A stretch of DNA of 14,427 nucleotides, from the NCBI GenBank assembly GCA_023435825.1, contig JAEZMB010000051.1, forward strand, positions 1 through 14,427, written 5' to 3'. This DNA is from Pseudomonadota bacterium (GTDB lineage Bacteria; Desulfobacterota; Desulfovibrionia; Desulfovibrionales; Desulfovibrionaceae). Position numbers and translations under genes: made by a program. This document shows, one piece after another, positions 6,701 through 14,427 of the stretch. Below the pieces are notes generated by a model. That model did no database searches. It saw only the letters and a list, made by a program, of their open reading frames with translations, and was not told where the DNA came from. Positions within the stretch are counted from its first letter, which is position 1; each line of letters starts with the position of its first letter.

Positions 6701-6870
6701 GCGAGCTGCGCCGGCCGCTGGGCATCGCCATCGTGGGCGGCCTTGTCGTCAGCCAGGCGCTGACCCTTTACACCACGCCCGTCATCTACCTCTTCTTCGA
6801 GCGTCTGGCCGGCCGCCGCGAGACGACCCCGCCCATGGCCGCCGGAGCCGGGGAAGCCGGAACCGTATGA
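3760..6870 (+). CDS. mdtB: MdtB-type RND multidrug efflux pump subunit
   Basis: A 1036-residue proton-driven pump of the HAE1 RND family in the inner membrane. In E. coli, MdtB pairs with MdtC as a heterotrimer exporting bile salts, novobiocin and similar drugs. Visible features are TM1 (about 7-29), the porter half with PTIQVRTFYPGASPDV (42-57), TM2 beginning about 335, the proton-relay pair Asp401-Asp402 in GFVVDDAIVMIEN, TM7 about 530-548, TM8 about 858-875, and the relay lysine region GIVKKNGIMMVDF (Lys923/924). The stretch RFRPIMMTT lies near the end. The N-terminal third is strikingly like E. coli MdtB (AEQEVQAAIN, PVYSKVNPADAPIM, VSLTLTPMLCARLL), which distinguishes it from MdtC. Length matches the family (about 1040). 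Its ATG overlaps the mdtA stop and its own stop overlaps mdtC, so translation is probably coupled; the upstream Shine-Dalgarno is weak. Confidence 0.95.
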   Translation: MNLSRPFILRPVATTLIMVAVVLAGLTAYFQLPVSALPQVDYPTIQVRTFYPGASPDVMASAVTAPLERQFGQMPGLTEMTSTSSPGASVVTLQFALSLSLDVAEQEVQAAINTATSLLPADLPTPPVYSKVNPADAPIMSLALTSEAMELTAVQDLADTRLAQKISQLSGVGLVSVAGGQRPAVRVEVNPTALAAYGIAVEDVRAAIAAANVNKAKGGFDGPRQSSILETNDQLLTADEYKPLIVSYRDGRPVRLSDVAAIRTGPEDVRQAAWVNGKPAIVLNIQRQPGANVIAVVDRVKAILPQLRAALPAAVDLSVLTDRTVTIRASIDDVQIELLLAVVLVVGVIYLFLHDVPATLIPGTAVPLSLIGTFGVMYLLGYGLNNLTLMALTIATGFVVDDAIVMIENVARHVEDGTPPLQAALNGAGQIGFTILSLTVSLVAVLIPLLFMGDVVGRLFREFAVTLGVAILLSAVVSLTLTPMLCARLLGRSGHSGGGLVARTFGAAFGAMTTFYDRTLVVVLRHQGATLLVALGTVVATVWMYAAVPKGFFPVQDTGGLSGVFEAPAAASFAAMGEGQAGLSEILAADPAVASTAIFVGVDGVNPSPNVGRIAVELVPKAARKADAAGVARRLEEKTRALPGLTVALSPVQDLSVDARAGRAQYQYVLETPSSRDLALWTPRFVEALAARPEVRNVSHNLALGGKRLNVVIDRVAAARYGLTPEDVDNALYSAFGQRQISTMFTELSQYRVVLAMDPAMATGPEALSLVRLPTSGGGQAPLSAVATVTEGEAPLVRNRQSQFPAATVSFDAAPGHSLGDAVAAVAAVSARIGMPASIAGDFTGAAKAFGESLKNEPILILAALITVYIVLGVMYESFIHPVTILSTLPSAGVGAVGALWLCGEDLGIMAVIGIILLIGIVKKNGIMMVDFALSAERERGLPPREAIYEACLLRFRPIMMTTMAALLGALPLALGSGVGSELRRPLGIAIVGGLVVSQALTLYTTPVIYLFFERLAGRRETTPPMAAGAGEAGTV

Positions 6871-9800
6871 ACCTGCCGGAACTCTGCATCCGCCGCCCGG
6901 TCGGCACGGCCCTTCTCACCCTGGCCCTGATGCTGGCCGGGGCCATCGCCTTCAGGCTTCTGCCGGCCGCCGCCCTGCCCCAGGTGGATTTCCCCACCAT
7001 CTCGGTCCAGGCCCAGTTGCCCGGAGCCGAGCCCGAGACCATGGCCACGTCCGTGGCCGCGCCCCTGGAGCGCCAGTTCGGCCGCATCGCCGGCATCACG
7101 GAAATGACCTCCACCAGCGGCCGGGGCTCGGCCCAGATCAACCTGCAGTTCGACCTGACCCGCGACATCAACGGCGCGGCCCGCGACGTCCAGGCCGCCA
7201 TCGCCGCCGCCCGGGGAGACCTGCCCTCGACCCTGCGCCAGAATCCGACCTACCGCAAAATCAATCCGGCCGACGCGCCCATCATGGTCCTGGCGCTGAC
7301 CTCGCCCACGGTGACGCGGGCGGCCATGTACGACGTGGCCTCCACCGTGCTCCAGCAGAAGCTCTCCCAGGTCGAGGGCGTGGGGCAGGTGTTCGTGGGC
7401 GGCGGAGCGCTGCCGGCCGTGCGGGTGAGCGTCGATCCGGCCAAGCTGGCCCAGCAGGGCCTGAGCCTGGAAAACGTGCGCGGGCTTATCGCCAAGACCA
7501 CGGTCAACCGGCCCAAGGGACGGGTCGAGTCCGGCGGCACGGCCTACGAGATCGACGTCAACGACCAGCTCCACAAGGCGGTGGAGTACGAGCCGCTGAT
7601 CCTGTCGTACAAAAACGGCGCGGCCGTGCGCCTGTCCGACGTGGCCAGCGTCACCGACTCGGTGGAGGACGTGCGCACCGCCGGGCTGGTGGGCGGCACG
7701 CCGGCCGTCATGATCATCGTCTTCCGCCAGCCCGGGGCCAACATCATCGAGACCGTGGACAACGTGCGGGCGCTTTTGCCCGAACTGACCGCCTCGCTGC
7801 CCGGCGACGTCAACATCTCCGTGGAGATGGACCGCAGCCCGCCCATCCGGGCCTCCCTGGCCGAGGTGGAATTCACGTTGGCCCTGTCCTGCCTGCTGGT
7901 CATCGCCGTGGTCTGGGTGTTTTTGGGCAGCTTGCGGGCCACGCTCATTCCGGCCGTGGCCACGGTGGCCTCCCTGGTCGGCACGTTCGCCGTCATGTAT
8001 CTGCTGGATTATTCCCTGGACAACCTGTCGCTCATGGCGCTCACCATCGCCACCGGCTTTGTCGTGGACGACGCCATCGTGGTGGTGGAAAACGTGGCCC
8101 GCCACCGCGAGGGCGGCCTGGGGCCGGTGGCGGCGGCCGTGGCCGGCTCGCGCGAGGTGGCCTTCACCGTGGTCTCCATGAGCGTGTCGCTGGTGGCGGT
8201 GTTCATCCCCATCTTTTTCATGGGCGGCATGGTGGGCCGGCTTTTCCGGGAATTCGCCGCCGTGCTGTCCATCGCCATCATGCTGTCGCTGGTGCTGTCG
8301 CTGACGGCCACGCCCATGTTGTGCGCCGTGGTCTTCGGGCACGGAGCCGGGGCGGGCGGCCATGCCCCGCGCCGTCCCGGGCTTTTCGCCCGGGCCTTCG
8401 CCGCCCTGGCCCGGGGCTATGCCCGGGCCCTGGAAGCGGCGCTGGGGCATCCCAAAACCATGCTGGCCGTCACCGTGGCCGCGCTGTGCGGCGCGGTCTG
8501 GCTCTATGCCGCCATTCCCAAGGGCTTTTTCCCGGAACAGGATACCGGCCGGCTCATGGGCTTCATCCAGGCCTCCCAGGACAGCTCGTTTCAGTACATG
8601 GAAGGGCGGCTGCGCGAGATCGTGGCCGTGATCAAGAACGACCCGGACGTGCAAAGCGTCACCGGCTTCACCGGCGGCGGCGGCGGACCGGGCGGCGGTT
8701 CGGTCAATTCGGCCCAGATGTTCGTGACCTTAAAGGCCCAGGACAAGCGTCCGCCCATCCAGGTGACGCTCATGCGGCTGCGCAAGTCCCTTGGCCAACT
8801 GCCCGGGGCCCAAGCCTTTCTCATGCCGGCCCAGGAACTGCGCCTGGGCGGCCGGCCGGGCAAGGCGCTCTACCAGTTCTCGCTTTTGGGGAGCGATTTC
8901 GCCGAGCTGACCCAGTGGACGCCCAGGGTCGAGGAGCGGCTGCGCAAGCTGCCCCAAGTGACCGACGTCATCGCCGACCAGCAGGCCCGGGGGCTTATGA
9001 CCTCGGTGGTGGTGGACCGCGACGCGGCCGCGCGCCTGGGCGTGTCCATGGCCGACATCGACGCCGTGCTCTACGACGCCTTCGGCCAGAGCCTGGCCGG
9101 GGTGTCCTATGCCGAGGTCAACCAGTACCGGGTGGTCCTGGACGCCGACCCGCGCGTCTGGGCTTCGCCCGAGGGCCTGCGCCACGTCTATCTGCCCGGC
9201 AACGACGGCAAACAGATTCCCCTGGCGACCATCGCCAAGGTCGAGGACAAGCTGACGCCGCTCTCCGTCTTCCACCAGGGGCAGTTCCCCTCGGCCACCA
9301 TCTCGTTCAACCTGGCTCCGGGGGTGTCGCTTTCCCAGGCCGCCGACGCCATCAGCCAGGCCGTGGCCGGCCTGGGGCTGCCGGCGTCCATCCGCACCAC
9401 CTTCGCCGGCACGGCCCAGGCCTTTGGCGATTCGCTCAAAAACCAGCCTCTGCTCATCCTGGCCGCGCTTGTCGCCGTCTACATCGTCCTGGGCGTTCTC
9501 TACGAGAGCGCCATCCACCCCATCACCATCCTGTCCACCCTGCCGTCGGCCGGCCTGGGCGGCGTGGCCGCGCTCATGGCCTTCAAGCTCGATCTGTCCA
9601 TCATCGCCGTCATCGGCATCGTGCTGCTGATTGGCATCGTGAAAAAAAACGGCATCATGATGGTGGATTTCGCCCTGGAGGCCGAGCGCTCCCGAAACCT
9701 CGGCCCGCGCGAGGCCATCACCGAAGCCTGCCGGATGCGCTTTCGGCCCATCATGATGACCACCCTGGCCGCGCTTCTGGGCGCGCTGCCCCTGGCCTTC

Positions 9801-9998
9801 GGCCACGGCGCGGGCTTTGAGTTGCGTCGGCCGCTGGGCATCGTCATAGCGGGAGGACTGGTGGTCAGCCAGATCATGACGCTTTTCACCACGCCGGTGA
9901 TCTATCTCTACCTGGATCGGCTGCGCTGGCGCTTTGGCGGCAAGCGCGAACGCGTCCATGCAGGGTTGGGAGCGGTTCCTGGGGAAAATGCTCGATAG
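6867..9998 (+). CDS. mdtC: MdtC-type RND multidrug efflux pump subunit
   Basis: The second RND permease, 1043 residues, is expected to assemble with MdtB. MdtC-specific segments recalled from E. coli are visible: RDINGAARDVQAAI, PTYRKINPADAPIM, DRSPPIRASLAEVE and VENVARHREGG. The proton-relay aspartates are Asp401-Asp402 (GFVVDDAIVVVEN), and the lysine pair Lys926/927 lies in GIVKKNGIMMVDF. A glycine-rich loop, TGGGGGPGGGS (602-612), sits in the periplasmic porter/docking half. The ATG at 6867 is fixed by homology (it begins MNLPELCIRRPVGTALL, like MdtB) and by the ATGA overlap. The same frame stays open back to 5214, but that part is an out-of-frame reading of mdtB. The relay lysines are encoded within an eight-A run (9642-9649), the only such tract here. 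No TolC-like gene follows, and I see no clear terminator in the 138 bases after the stop. Confidence 0.95.
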   Translation: MNLPELCIRRPVGTALLTLALMLAGAIAFRLLPAAALPQVDFPTISVQAQLPGAEPETMATSVAAPLERQFGRIAGITEMTSTSGRGSAQINLQFDLTRDINGAARDVQAAIAAARGDLPSTLRQNPTYRKINPADAPIMVLALTSPTVTRAAMYDVASTVLQQKLSQVEGVGQVFVGGGALPAVRVSVDPAKLAQQGLSLENVRGLIAKTTVNRPKGRVESGGTAYEIDVNDQLHKAVEYEPLILSYKNGAAVRLSDVASVTDSVEDVRTAGLVGGTPAVMIIVFRQPGANIIETVDNVRALLPELTASLPGDVNISVEMDRSPPIRASLAEVEFTLALSCLLVIAVVWVFLGSLRATLIPAVATVASLVGTFAVMYLLDYSLDNLSLMALTIATGFVVDDAIVVVENVARHREGGLGPVAAAVAGSREVAFTVVSMSVSLVAVFIPIFFMGGMVGRLFREFAAVLSIAIMLSLVLSLTATPMLCAVVFGHGAGAGGHAPRRPGLFARAFAALARGYARALEAALGHPKTMLAVTVAALCGAVWLYAAIPKGFFPEQDTGRLMGFIQASQDSSFQYMEGRLREIVAVIKNDPDVQSVTGFTGGGGGPGGGSVNSAQMFVTLKAQDKRPPIQVTLMRLRKSLGQLPGAQAFLMPAQELRLGGRPGKALYQFSLLGSDFAELTQWTPRVEERLRKLPQVTDVIADQQARGLMTSVVVDRDAAARLGVSMADIDAVLYDAFGQSLAGVSYAEVNQYRVVLDADPRVWASPEGLRHVYLPGNDGKQIPLATIAKVEDKLTPLSVFHQGQFPSATISFNLAPGVSLSQAADAISQAVAGLGLPASIRTTFAGTAQAFGDSLKNQPLLILAALVAVYIVLGVLYESAIHPITILSTLPSAGLGGVAALMAFKLDLSIIAVIGIVLLIGIVKKNGIMMVDFALEAERSRNLGPREAITEACRMRFRPIMMTTLAALLGALPLAFGHGAGFELRRPLGIVIAGGLVVSQIMTLFTTPVIYLYLDRLRWRFGGKRERVHAGLGAVPGENAR

Positions 9999-10044
9999 GA
10001 TTTCTGGTATTTCGATTCCCGGGCCATCGCGATAAAGCTTGGGC

Positions 10045-10101
10045 TTGCCTTGCGTTGCCTTGTCGGCATACAGTTACCGTCTTGCAGTCACTTTTTATAA
10101 A
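10045..10101 (+). promoter_or_regulatory. Candidate promoter and TTGCCTTG direct repeat before the hybrid kinase
   Basis: TATAAA (10096-10101) is a good -10 element; a poor -35 candidate, TTACCG (10074-10079), lies 16 bases upstream. Further upstream the octamer TTGCCTTG occurs twice (10045-10052 and 10055-10062), ten bases apart, one helical turn. This suits an activator binding site just above the -35. The kinase ATG follows 35 bases after the -10. Confidence 0.42.
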
Positions 10102-10136
10102 CGGTGCTGTTACGCCGCAACAACAAAGGACGACCC

Positions 10137-11772
<1,636 letters not shown>

Positions 11773-11774
<2 letters not shown>

Positions 11775-11827
11775 TGTCGTGTCCGCGAAAAGCCCCCAGG
11801 ACATTTCGCGGACAACAGACGAACACT
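11773..11827. repeat. Dispersed hairpin element, copy 2, between convergent genes
   Basis: TGTCCGCGAAA (11780-11790) and TTTCGCGGACA (11804-11814) form a perfect 11-bp stem with a 13-base loop. The flanks AGTGTCG (11773-11779) and CGAACACT (11820-11827) extend it with one bulge. The element begins inside the kinase stop codon and lies 12 bases from the 3' end of the convergent dhaM-like gene. It aligns over 46 bases (11774-11819) with copy 1 at 74-119. An alternative 7-bp stem, ACAACAG (11812-11818) with CTGTTGT (11826-11832), excludes the main one and is followed by TT on the plus strand. It may act as a bidirectional terminator, though no strong T-run is present. Confidence 0.68.
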
Positions 11828-11838
11828 GTTGTTTATCT

Positions 11839-14346
11839 TCAAAAGCCCAAAAGCGCCCGCACCTCCCCGGCCGTGTCGCAGGCCAGAGCCTTTTGGGCCA
11901 GGGCGCGGCAGGCGGCTAAGTCCGCACCGCGCACCGCCTCCTTGACCTCGGCCACAAGCCCGGCGCTCATGCTCAGTTCGACCAGCCCCAAGCCCAACAG
12001 CAGCGGCGTGGCCCTGGCCTCACCGGCCAGCTCGCCGCACATGCCCACCTCGATGCCGGCGGCCGCGCCGGCCTCGCACGTGCGCGCGATCAGGCGCAGC
12101 ACGGCCGGATGCAGGCTGTCGCACAGCTCGGCCACGGCCGGATTGCCCCGGTCGGCGGCCATGACGTACTGGGTCAGGTCGTTGGTGCCGATGCTCAAGA
12201 AATCGCACAGCCCGGCCAGCTTGTCGGCCATGGCCGCGGCCGCCGGCACCTCGATCATGATGCCGGTCTTGACCTTGGCCGGCGTTTCAACGCCCTCGGC
12301 CACGAGTTCCCGCCGGGCGGCCTCCTGGGCGGCCAGCACCGTCCGCAATTCCTCCACGTCGCTGATCATGGGGTACATGATCCAGATGTCGCGCCCGGCC
12401 GCCGCCCGTAAAAGCGCCCGCAGCTGGGTGCGGAAAAGCTCCGGCCGGGCCAGGCAGAACCGCGCCCCGCGCTGGCCCAGAAACGGGTTGTCCTCGCGCG
12501 GCGTGTCCAGATAGGCCACCGGCTTGTCCCCGCCGATGTCCAGGGTGCGGATGATGACCGGGCGGCCCGCCATGGCCTCGGCCGCCGCGACGTAGGCGGC
12601 GTATTGCTCGTCCTCGCCCGGCGCGTCCTGGCGCTCCAAGAAAAGAAATTCCGTGCGGAAAAGCCCCACGCCGTCGGCCCCGCTGGTGCGCGCCCTGGCC
12701 GCGTCGGCCGGGCCGCCGATGTTGGCCATGACCGGCACCACCAACCCGTCGTGGGTGGCGGCCGGGGCGGCCCCCTTGGACCGGGCCGCTTCCCGGGCCG
12801 TCGTCCAGGCCCGGCGCTTATCCTGCGCCGCCCGGCAGGCGGCTTCGTCCGGGTCGGTCAGCACCGTGCCGGCCTGGCCGTCCAGGACGAGCATTTGCCC
12901 CTGGGCCACCGCCCGCAACCCCGCGCCCAGCCCCACCACGGCCGGGATGCCCAGGGACCGGGCCAGGATGGCGGCATGGGCGGTGGCCCCGCCGGTTTCG
13001 GCGGCGATGCCGAGAACCAGGGTCGGATCGAGGCCGGCCGCCTCGGACGGGGACAGCTCGCCCACCACGAGGATGGACGGCCGGGCCAGATGGATGGGCG
13101 CGGCCGTTTCGCCGGTCAGCAGGCGCAGCACCCGCGTCCCGCTGTCGAGGACGTCGGCGGCACGGGCCTGCATGTAGCCGTCGGACAGCTTGCGGTAGGC
13201 AGCGGCGGTTTCCTCCATCACGGCGTTCCAGGCGTAGGCGGCTTCGACCTTTTCGGCCTCGATGCGGGCAACGGCCGCCCGGCGCAGGTCGTCGTCGCCC
13301 AGGAGCAGGGCGTGGACCTCGAAAATGCCGGCCGCCGCCTTGTCCGAGGCGCGAGAGGCCTGGCGCGAAAGCTGTTCCAGCTCGGCCCGGGCCTGGGTCA
13401 GGGCCGCGTCCAGGCGGGCGATTTCCCGGGCCGGGTCGTCGGTTTCCCGGCGCGTAATCTCGGGCAGCCCCGGCCGATGGACGTGGGCCGGCCCCACGGC
13501 CGGGCCGGCGCACGCCGGCGCGCCGGTGAGAACGCCGTCGCCGGCCGGCTGGGCGGCCTGGGCCGGCGCGGCCGGAGCTTCGGCCACGTCCTCGTCGCGT
13601 TCGCCGAAGTGGTCGGCGTGCAGGGCGGCGATGGCGGTGAGAGCCTGCTCGGCGTCGGGACCGGCGGCGGCGATGACGATGTCGTCGCCGCGTTTGATGC
13701 CCAGAAGCGCCACTTGGTTGATGCTCTTGGCCGCAGCGACGGCCTCGCCTTTGCGCACGACGATGTCGGCGGCGAAGCGTCCGGCCGTGGCCACCAGGGC
13801 GGCGGCCGGGCGGGCGTGGAGGCCGTTTTTGTTGGCGATATGCAGGGAAAGCGTCTGTTCCGGGCCGGCGGCCGGGACGACAGGAGCGGGCGCGGCGGCC
13901 GGGGAGGGGGGCTTGGGAGCCTCGCCGGTCAGCGGCGCGAGCTGGGCGATCTTGACGCCCAGGGCGGCGCGGGCCTCGGCGCTGGCCTGGGCCAGGGACG
14001 CGCCGACGGTGGCCTGGACAGCGGCGGCCACGGTCCCTTCGACCACCGGGGCCGAACACAGGAGCACCTTGGCCCGCACGGCCTCGTCCAGGAAATCCAG
14101 GGCGGTTTCGGCGCTTAAAAGCGCGCTGCCGAGGTCCATGAGGACCAGCACGCCATCATCGGCTTGCGCGGCCATTGCCTCGATGGCGGCCAGCACCTGC
14201 ATGGGGTCGGTGCCGATGGGGTTGTCGGGGTCGTCGATGCCGCCCACGGCCTGCATGGGCACGGCTCCCCGGGTCATCTGGGAGGCCAGTTCGAGGACGC
14301 CCTGGGCCAGCTTCTCGCTATGGGAAACCACCACAATCCCGATCAT
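11839..14346 (-). CDS. dhaM: DhaM-type EIIA / HPr / enzyme I fusion (PEP-protein phosphotransferase)
   Basis: An 835-residue cytoplasmic phosphotransferase passing phosphate from PEP towards dihydroxyacetone kinase. Residues 1-135 form the DhaM EIIA domain with active His9 in VVVSHSEKLAQGV. A Pro/Ala-rich linker leads to HPr (about 164-250; NGLHARPAA, His177), which keeps a Ser208 where HPr is regulated by HPr kinase. A second Ala-rich linker joins enzyme I (about 271-835): phosphoacceptor His457 in GGATAHAAI, PEP-site motifs LFRTEFLFLER (562-572), RTLDIGGDKPV (600-610), GIMIEVPAAAAM (695-706), GTNDLTQY (720-727) and Cys770 in MCGELAG. E. coli DhaM (about 470 residues) ends within enzyme I; here the whole PEP-binding half is present. 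The ATG at 14346 follows GGGAG (14353-14357) by six bases and gives MIGIVVVSHS; an ATG at 14388 adds 14 unrelated residues. DhaK and DhaL may lie beyond the right edge. Confidence 0.93.
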   Translation of the reverse strand: MIGIVVVSHSEKLAQGVLELASQMTRGAVPMQAVGGIDDPDNPIGTDPMQVLAAIEAMAAQADDGVLVLMDLGSALLSAETALDFLDEAVRAKVLLCSAPVVEGTVAAAVQATVGASLAQASAEARAALGVKIAQLAPLTGEAPKPPSPAAAPAPVVPAAGPEQTLSLHIANKNGLHARPAAALVATAGRFAADIVVRKGEAVAAAKSINQVALLGIKRGDDIVIAAAGPDAEQALTAIAALHADHFGERDEDVAEAPAAPAQAAQPAGDGVLTGAPACAGPAVGPAHVHRPGLPEITRRETDDPAREIARLDAALTQARAELEQLSRQASRASDKAAAGIFEVHALLLGDDDLRRAAVARIEAEKVEAAYAWNAVMEETAAAYRKLSDGYMQARAADVLDSGTRVLRLLTGETAAPIHLARPSILVVGELSPSEAAGLDPTLVLGIAAETGGATAHAAILARSLGIPAVVGLGAGLRAVAQGQMLVLDGQAGTVLTDPDEAACRAAQDKRRAWTTAREAARSKGAAPAATHDGLVVPVMANIGGPADAARARTSGADGVGLFRTEFLFLERQDAPGEDEQYAAYVAAAEAMAGRPVIIRTLDIGGDKPVAYLDTPREDNPFLGQRGARFCLARPELFRTQLRALLRAAAGRDIWIMYPMISDVEELRTVLAAQEAARRELVAEGVETPAKVKTGIMIEVPAAAAMADKLAGLCDFLSIGTNDLTQYVMAADRGNPAVAELCDSLHPAVLRLIARTCEAGAAAGIEVGMCGELAGEARATPLLLGLGLVELSMSAGLVAEVKEAVRGADLAACRALAQKALACDTAGEVRALLGF

Positions 14347-14382
14347 TTTTTTCTCCCATTCCCGCCAACCGTCAAAGGATAA

Positions 14383-14427
14383 CCCCACCCCCCTTCACCC
14401 AACCGGGGGGTGCGGGGGGGGGGGGGG
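14383..14427. repeat. GC hairpin and terminal poly-G tract
   Basis: CACCCCCC (14386-14393) and GGGGGGTG (14405-14412) form a perfect 8-bp stem with an 11-base loop. Just beyond, the window ends in 14 G residues (14414-14427). The element lies upstream of the dhaM-like gene. It may terminate an upstream minus-strand gene, but the poly-G end also looks like a sequencing or assembly limit, so the final bases should be read with caution. Confidence 0.5.

Noticed and set aside
5214..6866. A 551-codon open extension in frame with mdtC
   Set aside because: It runs in another frame through the whole second half of mdtB, is Arg/Gly/Pro-rich with no family motifs, and mdtC has a well-supported start at 6867.
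6786..8654. 622-residue open frame on the minus strand
   Set aside because: It is antisense to the mdtB 3' end and mdtC, rich in His, Gly and Arg, and without motifs. Long antisense frames are expected in GC-rich genes with G/C third positions.
8730..9959. 409-residue open frame on the minus strand
   Set aside because: It is antisense to mdtC; His/Asp/Gly-rich composition and no recognisable domain.
12604..14118. 504-residue plus-strand open frame opposite the dhaM-like gene
   Set aside because: It mirrors the enzyme I and HPr coding region; Gly/Arg-rich with no motifs and no RBS.

Overview
The window is about 14.4 kb of very GC-rich bacterial DNA with seven protein genes. Gene content, codon use and the GC-rich intergenic hairpins suggest a Desulfovibrio-type sulfate reducer (Desulfovibrionaceae). 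That placement is an inference; the window carries no rRNA or other direct marker. I see no tRNA, rRNA, CRISPR array, transposase or phage gene.

Left part (1-1400). Bases 1-176 hold no gene but contain a dense run of inverted repeats, including one copy of a dispersed 46-bp element and a perfect 12-bp AT-rich stem. A short RdgC-like gene follows on the minus strand (177-794), probably starting at TTG behind a strong Shine-Dalgarno sequence. Between it and the next gene lies a degenerate 34-bp tandem repeat (three units) and a weak sigma54-like motif. A 67-residue cysteine-containing orphan protein (1096-1299) ends at a strong intrinsic terminator.

Middle (1400-10000). A TIGR00027-type SAM-dependent methyltransferase is followed by a clear mdtABC multidrug efflux operon: periplasmic adaptor MdtA and two RND pumps, MdtB and MdtC. 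The three genes are joined by ATGA stop/start overlaps. A good sigma70-like promoter for the operon lies across the end of the methyltransferase gene, with an 11-bp palindrome between its -35 and -10 elements. No outer-membrane channel gene is present, so a TolC-like partner must be encoded elsewhere.

Right part (10000-14427). A soluble hybrid histidine kinase (PAS-like, HisKA, HATPase, receiver) sits in the same direction behind mdtC with its own candidate promoter. It converges with a minus-strand gene for an 835-residue phosphotransferase fusing a DhaM-type EIIA domain, HPr and a full-length enzyme I. This would carry phosphate from PEP to dihydroxyacetone kinase (DhaKL, not in the window) and perhaps to other PTS-like partners. 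A second, better-preserved copy of the dispersed hairpin element lies between the two convergent genes. The window ends in a G tract of at least 14 bases, which looks like an assembly edge.

No wholly new system is evident. The best leads are the paired dispersed hairpin element with a compensatory base-pair change, the small cysteine protein, the short RdgC form, the palindrome inside the mdtA promoter, and the orphan hybrid kinase next to the efflux operon.
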